NCBI RefSeq assembly: GCF_014698965.1
Contig: NZ_JACXAE010000036.1
Location: forward strand, 114,444-178,443
Length of the DNA stretch: 64,000 nucleotides
Source: Iningainema tapete BLCC-T55
GTDB taxonomy: Bacteria > Cyanobacteriota > Cyanobacteriia > Cyanobacteriales > Nostocaceae
Direction: 5' to 3'
Part shown: in pieces, positions 25,601-32,784 of the stretch
Layout: every line of letters starts with the position of its first letter
How positions within the stretch are numbered: position 1 is the stretch's first letter
Notes under the pieces: model-generated
Databases searched by the model: none
What the model was told of the DNA's origin: nothing
What the model saw: the letters and a program-made list of their open reading frames with translations, nothing else
Program-made: the position numbers and the translations under genes

Positions 25601-27471
25601 CGCTTGGCAATTGTTAAAATTTGTTCGGCAGACTCTAGGGCTAAGGTATATTTCCCCTGTTTCTTGTAAACTACGCTCAAGTTCTCCAATGCCTCTGCTT
25701 CTAGTGCAGGTTCTTTAATTTGTCGCGCAATAGTTAAAGCTTTTTGAGAGTATTCAATCGCTTTAGTCAAATCTTTGAAAGTATTTTGGTATAAGAAAGC
25801 CAACCTCAGCAGCCCTTGTACTTCTAATTTTGGTTGACGAGAACTTTGCGCTTTTTGTAGTGCCTGTTGTGCAAAATTGAGTGCAAGATCGTATTTCCCC
25901 AGATGGTTGTAATTATGACTTAATCCTTCTAAAATACGAAACTCCCAGGCAACAGCATTTTTCTGTTGCTGTGGAGAGAGTTTGTTAATTTCTAAGAGTC
26001 GTAATGCGGCTAAAGCTTGTTGATATGTCTGCTCTACTTTTTGATGTTCTCCTCTGGTATCATAGGTGCTACCTAAATAAGCTAAACCAATTGCCTCACT
26101 TAATTTATCTTTTTGCGCTCGCGCAATTTCTACCTCTCGCAACACAAGTTCAATAACTTTGTCCAAATCCCCTTGCTGAGAGTATAAAGTCTCGAGATTA
26201 GTCAAAATAAATGTTTCAATATCAACGTCTTTAATTTCTCTGGCAATGCCAAGTGACTGTTGCAAAACTTCAATCGCTTTTTGCGGCTGATTTAACTTAA
26301 TGTAACCAGAACCCAGATAATTTAAAGCATCAGCTTCGGATTTCCTGTTTTTCAGAACTCTTGCCAGGGTTAAAGCTTCTTGCGACAATTCAATCACACG
26401 AGAAAACTCTGTTTTCGCTTGAGCGTTTAGTCCTCTTACCACATAACTATATCCCTGTAAACCGTAAATATTTGCCAACCATATCAGCGACTCGAGTTGT
26501 TGAGGGCGAAGCTGATTTTCTTTGGCAAAGACTAAAGCTTGCTGTCCAAATTCTAAAGCACGTTCTTTTTTATCTTGTGCTGAGTAAATGTACGATATTA
26601 GCTGGAGAATTTGATGTTCTCGCGGGCGAATACCGGATTCTCTTGTGATGGGCAATGCTTGTTGTAATACTTGCACCGCCAAGTCACCTTTATTTTGTTT
26701 GGAGTAAATTATCCCTATTTGTACCAGCGTTCCACCTTCACCTGCACGGTTTTTTACCTCACGGTGCAATGACAAAGCCTTCTGCGCCGATTCTAAAGCG
26801 CGGGAGTAGTCTTTCAAACCGGAGTAAGCTGCTGCTATCCTACTTAAAGTAAAAGCTGCTTGGAATTTATCCCCTACTTGTTCTTGAATTGCCAATGCTT
26901 GCCGTAGAAGTTCTAAACCTTTGGTGTATTGCTTGAAGCCACGATTGTAAACGTACCCTATCCTACTTAAGGTTTTGGCTTCACCTGTTCTATCTTTTAC
27001 CTCCCGGCGAATAGCCAATGCTTGTTGCAAAGTTGCCAATGCTTTGTCATATTCCTCTTTATTAGCGTAAGTCAAGCCTAGATTATCTAGAGTTTCGCCC
27101 TCTAAGGCTTTGTCTTTTACTTCGCGGTGAATCACCAAGGCTTGCTGCAACACTTGTAGTGCTTTGTCGTATTCTTGTAGTCCAATGTAAACCTCACCAA
27201 TGTTGTTGAGGGTTTTTCCCATTCCGGCTTTGTCGTTTTGTTGTCGCTTGATTTCCAATACCTGATTATAGGTTTGCAGTGCTTGGGGGTAAAGTCCTGT
27301 ACGGTATTGCTGCACGCCAAGTTGAAAAAGCTTGTCAGCTTCTGTGTTGGGGTTGGTAACTGTCTGTGCATCAGCGTGGGGGAAGCCCGCCCTGAAAGAA
27401 TAGTTCAGTAGGGGAATAGTCACTGATAGTATGAGGGTAGCAAGAGTTAAGCTTTTGAGGCGGTTGAACAT
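22672..27471 (-). CDS. Exported TPR-CHAT protein
   Basis: 1599 residues. An N-terminal signal sequence (basic start, hydrophobic core, 'PHADAQ') predicts export. About 25 TPR units of ~40 residues follow, of the kinesin-light-chain type ('KTLNNIGEVYIGLQEYDKAL'). The C-terminal ~350 residues form a CHAT caspase-like protease: catalytic His1434 in 'LHLATHGQF' and Cys1477 in 'VVLSACQTAL', 43 residues apart, then 'GAKAVMASLWQVSD'. Such proteins are taken to sense something through the TPR array and to cut a target; neither is known here. It is a single gene. A remnant of another CHAT C-terminus is seen near 29147-29180. Confidence 0.9.
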   Translation of the reverse strand: MFNRLKSLTLATLILSVTIPLLNYSFRAGFPHADAQTVTNPNTEADKLFQLGVQQYRTGLYPQALQTYNQVLEIKRQQNDKAGMGKTLNNIGEVYIGLQEYDKALQVLQQALVIHREVKDKALEGETLDNLGLTYANKEEYDKALATLQQALAIRREVKDRTGEAKTLSRIGYVYNRGFKQYTKGLELLRQALAIQEQVGDKFQAAFTLSRIAAAYSGLKDYSRALESAQKALSLHREVKNRAGEGGTLVQIGIIYSKQNKGDLAVQVLQQALPITRESGIRPREHQILQLISYIYSAQDKKERALEFGQQALVFAKENQLRPQQLESLIWLANIYGLQGYSYVVRGLNAQAKTEFSRVIELSQEALTLARVLKNRKSEADALNYLGSGYIKLNQPQKAIEVLQQSLGIAREIKDVDIETFILTNLETLYSQQGDLDKVIELVLREVEIARAQKDKLSEAIGLAYLGSTYDTRGEHQKVEQTYQQALAALRLLEINKLSPQQQKNAVAWEFRILEGLSHNYNHLGKYDLALNFAQQALQKAQSSRQPKLEVQGLLRLAFLYQNTFKDLTKAIEYSQKALTIARQIKEPALEAEALENLSVVYKKQGKYTLALESAEQILTIAKRLENPQLKKNALDVLRDIYDKQGNYQKALSVAQQLLAVVQKANLGDDEISALMTLSQSYLSVGDTVKAESTAKQALTLAQKTPNSPNEILSLFYLTQVYIDQGKYEQGIETAQKALELSRKIKNYQNEVTATIGLSAMYEALGEYQKVIAFAEPHLTSARKINRRDQEAELLINLGSAYRVVGDYPKAQDLIQQGLKIARELKNPRLESIALNNQGYYYTSINDYQKALAVAQQSLKIAQDLKSPPLLISPFFNLGDIYASLGDYTKSRTNYQQALSTAQQLKNRQSEGNALLAQAYTYFAQGEPQKTVQLAQQALVIFQEIKVPRLQAFAHRMLSVGYGELGNDAQAMQEAQTFLTFAQKTQNVLWEKSALNLTGDLHKKFGRKQQAIAAYQQALSVTTNTQISAADAGIYAGLANVYQSLNQPNTAITYYKQYINKTEEVRRGIQGLPPELQKSFLETTVDFNKVKRADIYRAFANLLLSQGREQEATEVLELLKTQEIKEYASSSTAATDQPKLPLTESEAKIAAPNQSIVALAKQISECEKTNCKQKTQLNDQLSKVVKEFNLELEKIDKEINSRIANDKATFDPNKLATVREIVKQPGTVMIYPLVLDEKLWLLLYSGNAAKKFEVPVKRAELGKAVKEFRDLMEECEKRACGSADIAKFQPVSQKLYNWLMKPLEAELQKNQVKNLVFALDRVTRYIPMSALFDGKQYLIENYTLYNVLSADLTDVRDQLPKGTENNPVLAMGVSNAVGGFPALTNVPKELNAIVRSNTSNQGIYPGKEYLNNTFDYRTLRDNLTGYKVLHLATHGQFVPGTKDASYLLLGTGDKLAIPEIKTLTGLSNIHLVVLSACQTALAAPLQDGVEIASVAYYFLNSGAKAVMASLWQVSDSSTSELMQHFYQNLAQDAQPTKSEALRLAQLTLLYGKQVTLNNIKRGGINTEPISAQADKQTTTSANFAHPYYWAPFILIGNGL

Positions 27472-27753
27472 AGGTATATTCCTTAGCCGGATTTTAAAGA
27501 TTGTGCTTACACCTCTATATAGTTCTGACTATCCCAGAGATTATGCCAAAATTTAGTCCGAATTCAGTATTCTTGCTAGATTACCAAACTACATTTGCTC
27601 AATTTTACTAGGCGATCGCCACATCGAATGACCAGATTTGTCTACAATCAGTTTGTCAAGGAATTTCTCTTGGAATTACTCAAGCCCTTTGGAGAAGTGA
27701 AAGTGTGTTAGCTTAGAAAAAAATTTTGCGCTCGCTCAACCGCAGGAGAGAGT

Positions 27754-28023
27754 ATGAGTCTTGAACAATTGCTTTTGGAAAAATGGAGATCGCTCCCCCA
27801 AGACTTGCAACAGGAAGCCATTGATTTTGTGGAGTTCTTGAAATTAAAGACAACTTCTACCACTCAGCGTGAAGCCGAACCGAAGTTAAAGCCTCCTTTG
27901 GGCGAACGGTTGGGGAAGAGCGGTGAAGAAATTGTTGCCTCTGGTGTGTCGTTGCTGGATTGGGAAGGAGTGGAACGTGAAAAAGCTGAGCGTAGAGGTG
28001 GATATCGGGAAGACGCTGAATGA
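27754..28023 (+). CDS. VapB-like antitoxin (DUF2281 type)
   Basis: 89 residues: 'MSLEQLLLEKWRSLPQDLQQEAIDF' in two overlapping helices, typical of DUF2281, with 'VEFLKLKT' and a Gly/Glu-rich toxin-binding C-terminus. The stop overlaps the following PIN gene by four bases (ATGA). As the toxin partner is frameshifted, this antitoxin may now be an orphan. Confidence 0.78.
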   Translation: MSLEQLLLEKWRSLPQDLQQEAIDFVEFLKLKTTSTTQREAEPKLKPPLGERLGKSGEEIVASGVSLLDWEGVEREKAERRGGYREDAE

Positions 28024-28452
28024 CTCGCACATTTATCGATTCAGGCGTACTGATTGCTGCAGCACGGGGCGAGGGAGCCATTGCTGAAAGGGCGATGGCA
28101 ATTCTTCAAGATCCAAACCGAGAGTTTGCGTCCAGCATCTTTCTGAAACTAGAGGTGCTACCGAAAGCAATTTACAACAATCGAACCAACGAAGTTAGGT
28201 TCTATGAGGAATATTTTGATGCCGTCTCGTACTGGGCAACGTCCATTGATCGCATTATCCAAAACGCATATCGAGAGGTTAGTGAATCAGGATTGGGAGC
28301 AATGGATGCGCAACGCGATCGCTGCAGCCGTTTCAATCAGTGCAGTGGAATTTATTACGAACGAGAAGCCCGAAAAGTCAATTCACCGCACTAAAAGCAT
28401 ACAAGTTATCTCTATTTGGTCAGATCACTATGACAATGAGCATCACGATTGA
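28020..28452 (+). pseudogene. PIN-domain toxin gene with frameshift
   Basis: The first ~98 residues (MTRTFIDSGVLIAAARGEGA ... SGLGAMDA) are a normal VapC-type PIN start with the first Asp at residue 7. At about 28312-28320 the frame is lost; the neighbouring frame continues the family sequence as 'IAAAVSISAVEFITNEKPEK' to a stop at 28450-28452. The break lies in or beside a GCGATCGC octamer. Without the shift the residues around 'AMDALHIAAAV' would give the usual acidic motif. The toxin is probably inactive. Confidence 0.75.
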
Positions 28453-28616
28453 GGAAGCTAGTACCAGTATGCCAATAAATATAGAAATTGATATCGATGG
28501 AGAAGTGATGTATCAAACTGTTGTAACTTATGGATGACAACAGTTTTTGTTTTAGCGATGAAAGTAAACAGGTAAGTGGCTTCCTTTGCCAAGTCGCCGT
28601 CAGTATTTCACAATAG
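28430..28616 (+). pseudogene. Small unknown gene, possibly frameshifted
   Basis: An ATG at 28430 gives 35 residues (MTMSITIEEASTSMP..., ending TVVTYG). Overlapping its stop, another ATG at 28530 gives MDDNSFCFSDESKQVSGFLC up to 28616. The two together look like one acidic ~60-residue protein with a frameshift near 28530. I do not recognise it; it could also be two chance frames. Confidence 0.3.
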
Positions 28617-28641
28617 ATGAATTAGCAACAAATCAATAACC

Positions 28642-29073
28642 ATGAGTAGCAAAAACTTTTATCTAGATAATAACCAAAGTTTTGCTGTATAAACGACGCT
28701 TTCAGGCAATACCTACCTTAAAATGATGAGGGAAGCAAAACAAAAAGGATGGGAGGTAAACCTCATCTATATAGGTATTGATAATGTAGAAGTTAATATT
28801 GACCGTGTAGCTCAAAGAGTAGTAGAAGGTGGACATAACGTTCCAATCGAAGATATCAGGCGTAGGTACGAACGGAGTCTGCAAAACCTACCAACAGCAT
28901 TGCAATTAGCAGATAACATCTCCATCTATGACAATTCAAGCTCAGTCGGTCATCAAAATCTACTTACAATTGAAAATGGAAGAATCAACCAACAAGTGCC
29001 AGAACTTCCGCAATGGTTAACAAAAGCATTACCTTCGGAAATTATAGCAACGCATCAAAGTCAAGATACTTAA
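28642..29073 (+). pseudogene. Zeta-toxin-like kinase, deleted N-terminus and internal stop
   Basis: The frame from ATG 28642 reads MSSKNFYLDNNQSFAV, TAA (28690-28692), then TTLSGNTYLKMMREAKQKGW and 'VNLIYIGIDNVEVNIDRVAQR', 'HNVPIEDIRRRYERSLQNLP', 'ISIYDNSS'. This is the C-terminal half of the zeta/AAA-type P-loop kinase family; relatives have FA-F-ETTLSG, so TAA replaces the Glu codon. The Walker A part (about 60 residues) is missing between MSSK and QSFA. The remaining 116-residue frame from 28723 lacks the nucleotide site and should be inactive. Confidence 0.75.
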
Positions 29074-29146
29074 CTACAAGCAGTTTAAGTCTACCTCAAA
29101 AGAAATCACGAAGCGATCGCATAACTCTGTGTGCCATTTTTACATT

Positions 29147-29252
29147 CCATTGCCAATCAAAATAAACGATGCTCAATGCCCTACCAGCTTCTGAGTCAAT
29201 CGTACTAACCAACACCATTAATCGCTCGTGGGATCATGACGCTCAACTGGGT
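29147..29252 (-). pseudogene. Scar with CHAT C-terminus and marR remnants
   Basis: On the minus strand, 29180-29147 reads as 'ASFILIGNG', matching the end of the TPR-CHAT protein (APFILIGNG). Next to it, 29188-29248 matches ~60 bp of the marR genes at 29272 and 35412 with several mismatches. This fragment is joined directly to GGGTAGATAATCAAAAGTAG, which elsewhere follows the hydrolase gene (36966). It is a deleted third copy of the cassette. Confidence 0.6.
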
Positions 29253-29271
29253 AGATAATCAAAAGTAGTAG

Positions 29272-29778
29272 TTAAAGTTGTTTGCAATCCTCTAGCCCAG
29301 TCAGTAGCTTGAGTAGCAGCAAATAAAGTTGCTCCTGTTCCTGCTCATTTAAACCAGAAAGCAACTGGCGCTCATGCTCCACATGTTGCGGAATCAGTTC
29401 ATCAATGAGGTCATATCCCTTCTGAGTCAATCGCACTAACCAACACCGTCGATCGCTCGTGGCATCATACCGCTCAACTAAACCCCGTGCTTCCAAGCGA
29501 TCAACGCGATTGGTGATGGAAGCTGGTGTCACCAGAACAAATTGAGCTAATTGAGAAAGAGTCATCCCCTCCGGTGGCGAAGAACGGCGCAGGGTTGCGA
29601 GGACTCCAAACGTTGCCGTGTTTAAGTCATACCGGGCAAAGAGCTTTTCAGTTGCCTTGGAGAGTTCTAAGGCGGAACGAAGCACTGCCAGCACTCGCAC
29701 CATCGGGCGTAGATCTATTTCTGGTCGCGTCACTTTCCAGTCGAGCGCTACTTGTCTAATCGTATCTGCTTTGTTCAT
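29272..29778 (-). CDS. MarR family transcriptional regulator, copy A
   Basis: 168 residues with a standard MarR winged helix: 'ATFGVLATLRRSSPPEGMTL', 'LAQFVLVTPASITNRVDRLE', 'GLVERYDATSDRRCWLVRLT'. The last residues (EDCKQL) differ from copy B because the 3' end runs into a rearranged junction. It is divergent from the VOC gene, with a palindromic operator between them (29921-29949), so it very likely represses the VOC-hydrolase genes and itself, with a small aromatic ligand as releaser. Start ATG at 29778. It is about 97% identical to the copy at 35412-35909 by eye. Confidence 0.9.
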   Translation of the reverse strand: MNKADTIRQVALDWKVTRPEIDLRPMVRVLAVLRSALELSKATEKLFARYDLNTATFGVLATLRRSSPPEGMTLSQLAQFVLVTPASITNRVDRLEARGLVERYDATSDRRCWLVRLTQKGYDLIDELIPQHVEHERQLLSGLNEQEQEQLYLLLLKLLTGLEDCKQL

Positions 29779-29920
29779 CTTTAACGAGTGAGTTAACTAC
29801 GACTGAGTGACCAAGAACTGTTCAACCGCCCAAAAACAACACTCTAGCAACTTAAGAGCGTGAGTAGAGCGACGAGTTCAACCATTGATATTTTAGCTCT
29901 AAATATTAACTTATTTGTAA

Positions 29921-29965
29921 TTTAGACATTAAATAGTTTAACGTCTAAAGATTTAAAGCTATAAT
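29921..29965 (+). promoter_or_regulatory. MarR operator overlapping the VOC promoter, copy A
   Basis: TTTAGACATTAAA-tag-TTTAACGTCTAAA (29921-29949) is a 29-bp palindrome with one mismatch between arms. TTTAAC (29937-29942) and TATAAT (29960-29965) are spaced 17 bp, a good sigma-70 promoter for the VOC gene; its -35 lies inside the right operator arm. Confidence 0.7.
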
Positions 29966-30006
29966 TTGAGCAACAACAGTAGTTATTCTTGAAGAGGTTA
30001 TATTCC

Positions 30007-30447
30007 ATGACCCAGAAGCAAACCGTCAATGGGATTGTTGAATCCGTGTTATATGTCGAGGATTTGGCACACTCAGTCGAGTTCTATCAAGACTTATTCG
30101 GATTTGAAAAAGAGATTTTGGATGAGATGATCTGTGTACTCCGGATACCCAATCAACAAGCCCTCATCCTGTTCCCCAAAAGCATCGCTCAGGAGCCTGG
30201 TCGGGCAACGTCTCCCGTCGGTACGGTATTCGGAGTGATTCCTCCTCATGGTGGGAGTGGTCGCTTGCACGTAGCATTCTCAATTGAGGCGTCTAACCTT
30301 GAGTTTTGGGAACAACGACTGGCTTCAAAAGGTATCCCAATCAACAGCAAAGTTCATTGGAAACGGGGTGGTTGGAGCCTGTATTTCCGCGACCCGGATG
30401 AACACCTCCTTGAATTGATCACTCCGGGTCTGTGGACATTCTATTGA
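30007..30447 (+). CDS. VOC family protein (glyoxalase/dioxygenase fold), copy A
   Basis: About 146 residues from ATG 30007, preceded by GAAGAGG; an in-frame TTG at 29989 is less likely. The fold is clear: 'VESVLYVEDLAHSVEFYQDL' (first beta-alpha unit), 'GRLHVAFSIEASNLEFWEQR' (second unit with a metal-type His), and 'WSLYFRDPDEHLLELITPG' with the closing Glu. His/His/Glu positions suggest a metal site. VOC proteins include glyoxalases, ring-cleaving dioxygenases and drug-binding proteins; the substrate here is unknown. It is co-oriented with the HOD-like hydrolase 79 bp later and controlled from the operator before it. Confidence 0.85.
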   Translation: MTQKQTVNGIVESVLYVEDLAHSVEFYQDLFGFEKEILDEMICVLRIPNQQALILFPKSIAQEPGRATSPVGTVFGVIPPHGGSGRLHVAFSIEASNLEFWEQRLASKGIPINSKVHWKRGGWSLYFRDPDEHLLELITPGLWTFY

Positions 30448-30526
30448 TGCTGACATGGGAAACCCAACTAAGGAACGCGAGTGTTAAGTTTACCGAGTGG
30501 ATTAACCTACAGTATTGGATGTATGT

Positions 30527-31360
30527 ATGGATAGGCTAACTGGAAAATCAAAACTTGCCTTCGACGACATAGGAACAGGCGAACCTGCCTTACTCTTGTT
30601 TCCAGGATGGTGCGCGGACCGGGGGATCTTGGCTGCACTTGCGTTCGTCGAAAGCAAAAAGCGAAGAGTTATCAATGTCGATTTACTGGGACATAACGAA
30701 TCACAGCTTCCAGAAGGAGACTTTGGCAGTGAAGATATGATCCGTGAAACTATTAAGCTTGTAAATTCACTTGACATAAATGAATTCGTCACAGTCTCAG
30801 TAGCACACGCTGGATGGATAGCGATTGAACTAAGACGTAGGTTGGTTCATCGCGTTCCAAAGATGGTCTTTCTGGAGTGGATCATTATTGAGCCGCCTGT
30901 GATCTTCTTTGAAACCTTAGATCAGATACAAAAACCCGATCAATGGCAAAGTGCGCGTGACGCACTATTCATCGGTTGGTCGTTAGGTGATCCTAACCTC
31001 GCCAAACCCTTCGATGAGTTTATGACAAATTACGATTTCGACATGTGGTCGCGTGCGGGTCGAGAAATAGGCAGATCGTACAGAGAATTTGGCAGTGCTT
31101 TGCGCTTTCTTGAGACGCTTGCTCCAGCTCCAACAGTGCTCAATATTTACTCGCCAACGCAAATGAAGAATCTTTATTCCCAACCGGATGACACCAAGTA
31201 TCTTGAAGCACAACAAGTTTTTGCAAACAAACACCACTGGTATCATATTTATAGATCGAGTGCCAAGAGCCATCTGCCTTCGGTCGAAGTTACGCAGGAA
31301 GTCGCGGACGCAATTGAAAGTTTCCTTTCCGATTCTACAGGGGAAGGTAAGAAGGGGTAG
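30527..31360 (+). CDS. Alpha/beta-hydrolase related to HOD/QDO cofactor-free dioxygenases
   Basis: 277 residues from ATG 30527. Several pieces match my recollection of Arthrobacter HOD: 'LLLFPGWCADRG' (PGWC), 'MWSRAGREIGRSY', 'NIYSPTQ' (compare IFSQPTE), and 'HHWYHIYRSS..SHLPSVEV' (compare HPWFSYAK..THFPAIDV), which supplies the catalytic His. At the nucleophile elbow HOD has SHSHGGW, whereas this protein has SVAHAGW (Ala93), so Ser is lost. In HOD that Ser is not essential for catalysis, which fits a dioxygenase-like or binding role rather than an esterase. The shortened copy at 36628 lacks this core. The MarR neighbour suggests induction by an aromatic compound, possibly a quinolone. Confidence 0.7.
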   Translation: MDRLTGKSKLAFDDIGTGEPALLLFPGWCADRGILAALAFVESKKRRVINVDLLGHNESQLPEGDFGSEDMIRETIKLVNSLDINEFVTVSVAHAGWIAIELRRRLVHRVPKMVFLEWIIIEPPVIFFETLDQIQKPDQWQSARDALFIGWSLGDPNLAKPFDEFMTNYDFDMWSRAGREIGRSYREFGSALRFLETLAPAPTVLNIYSPTQMKNLYSQPDDTKYLEAQQVFANKHHWYHIYRSSAKSHLPSVEVTQEVADAIESFLSDSTGEGKKG

Positions 31361-31383
31361 ATAATCTAGCAGAGGTTCAAGTG

Positions 31384-31770
31384 TTACACCGACAAAATCC
31401 TCTGATAAATTTCATAGTTCTCTTGATCGTAGCAGCAAAAAATCACTCTTTGGGGGCGACCATTCTTTTGTAGTTGTTCGGAGCATGTTTTCACTGCAAC
31501 CTCTGCTGCATTCGCCTTGGGATATCTATAAATGCCAGTACTAATGCAAGGGAATGCCAAAGTATCAAACTCTTGATCTGCGGCGATTTGCATACACTTG
31601 CGGTAACACTGTTGCAGGAGTTTAGGTTCTCCGTACTCATCAACAAGCTCTGCTCCCGCTGCCCTGTGTATCGCTCCATCTACTCCACTACCTCCAAGCA
31701 GACTAGTATTCGCAGCATTCACGATTGCATCAACTTCTAGCTTTGTGATATCGCCCAGTATAATTTCCAT
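31384..31770 (-). CDS. Macro-domain protein with internal deletion
   Basis: From ATG 31770 (MEIILGDITKLEVDAIVNAA) the MacroD-type ADP-ribose site is clear: 'NAANTSLLGGSGVDGAIHRA'. Then AGAELVDE is joined directly to 'YGEPKLLQQCYRKCMQIAAD'. Normal MacroD proteins have ~35 residues there (with TGEAKIT and YVIHTVGP), so this 128-residue version seems to have lost one strand and helix in frame. The C-terminal 'TLAFPCISTGIYRYPKANAA' phosphate loop is present. The family removes acetyl-ADP-ribose or mono-ADP-ribose; this protein may be unstable or inactive. It lies 21 bp from the amidotransferase gene on the same strand. Confidence 0.75.
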   Translation of the reverse strand: MEIILGDITKLEVDAIVNAANTSLLGGSGVDGAIHRAAGAELVDEYGEPKLLQQCYRKCMQIAADQEFDTLAFPCISTGIYRYPKANAAEVAVKTCSEQLQKNGRPQRVIFCCYDQENYEIYQRILSV

Positions 31771-31791
31771 AAAATAAAGGAAAAACAATCA

Positions 31792-32520
31792 TTAAGCGCA
31801 AATTGAAGCTGATTTAGCACGGGCTGCCTCAACTAAAGCTTGGAAAATACGTTGCTGTATAATGTCATCAGCGGCAAGTTCGGGATGCCATTGGAGTGCG
31901 AAAGCCCAAGGATGATATTTGTGTTCGAGCGCTTCAATTACCCCATCTTTTGCCTGTGCAGCAATGCGCCAAAGGGGGGGTACAGTACGCACAGCTTGAT
32001 GATGTAATGAAACAACTGTGACATCAGTTGCGCCTAAAATGGAGGCAAGACGACTGTGCGGCTCAATTTGAACTTGATGTTGAACAGATTCGCTAGGTTC
32101 TCCTGTATGCTTAACTCCGGAGCCAAATTCATCAGGAATGTGAGTTACCAAACTGCCACCAGTGGCTACATTCATTACCGCAATACCACGACAGATGCCT
32201 AAAATAGGGGTATCTGTACTCAGGGCAAGTTTTGCCAGTTTTAGCTCAAAAGCATCACGCTGAGGGTTTACACCAGAAATAGTCGGATGCATCTTTGCAT
32301 TATAAGTTACTGGATCTAGATCCCCACCACCAGTGAAGATTAAACCATCCACAATTTGCAAAATTGCCTCACATTCTTCTGGTTCATCAGGAGGTAGTAG
32401 AATAGGTAGACCACCATGACGCCTAATTATCTCTACATATGTACCTGTGATATGATAGTGACCTTCTTCATTTTGGGTAAATGTAGTAATGCCGATTGTG
32501 GGTCGAGTAAATTTATTCAT
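31792..32520 (-). CDS. Gamma-glutamyl-gamma-aminobutyrate hydrolase family (peptidase C26)
   Basis: 242 residues from ATG 32520, with AGGAAAG before it; an upstream alternative start at 32559 is less likely. Class-I glutamine amidotransferase fold: 'LIFTGGGDLDP', nucleophile Cys110 in 'ILGICRGIAVMNVATGG', and the His/Glu pair in 'FALQWHPELAAD'. PuuD-type members hydrolyse gamma-Glu-GABA in putrescine breakdown; other members cut gamma-glutamyl bonds in different pathways, so the substrate is open. It is followed on the same strand by the macro-domain gene, probably one transcript. Confidence 0.88.
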   Translation of the reverse strand: MNKFTRPTIGITTFTQNEEGHYHITGTYVEIIRRHGGLPILLPPDEPEECEAILQIVDGLIFTGGGDLDPVTYNAKMHPTISGVNPQRDAFELKLAKLALSTDTPILGICRGIAVMNVATGGSLVTHIPDEFGSGVKHTGEPSESVQHQVQIEPHSRLASILGATDVTVVSLHHQAVRTVPPLWRIAAQAKDGVIEALEHKYHPWAFALQWHPELAADDIIQQRIFQALVEAARAKSASICA

Positions 32521-32784
32521 CTTTCCTAGTATAGACAGTGAAATTGCATATGAGTACAAAAAATCCCATTTCAGTATGCTTTGGGATTGGTATCCGAATG
32601 ATTGACAATCGGCTTAATTTACGTTTCTTTTAGTTTGATGAATAAATATGACAACAAAATGTCAGAAGCTGAAATCTTCTTTTGAAACACATGGAGAAAC
32701 CCTGATCCAGCAATGCTTTTAGAAAATTCCGCATTCACGTGTTTCTTTCATATGTTGCTAGTGGCGATCGCTGCTAGTCGGAGG

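Noticed and set aside
27600..27753. Possible riboswitch or RNA gene before the antitoxin at 27754
   Set aside because: No stable conserved fold or known RNA motif could be seen.
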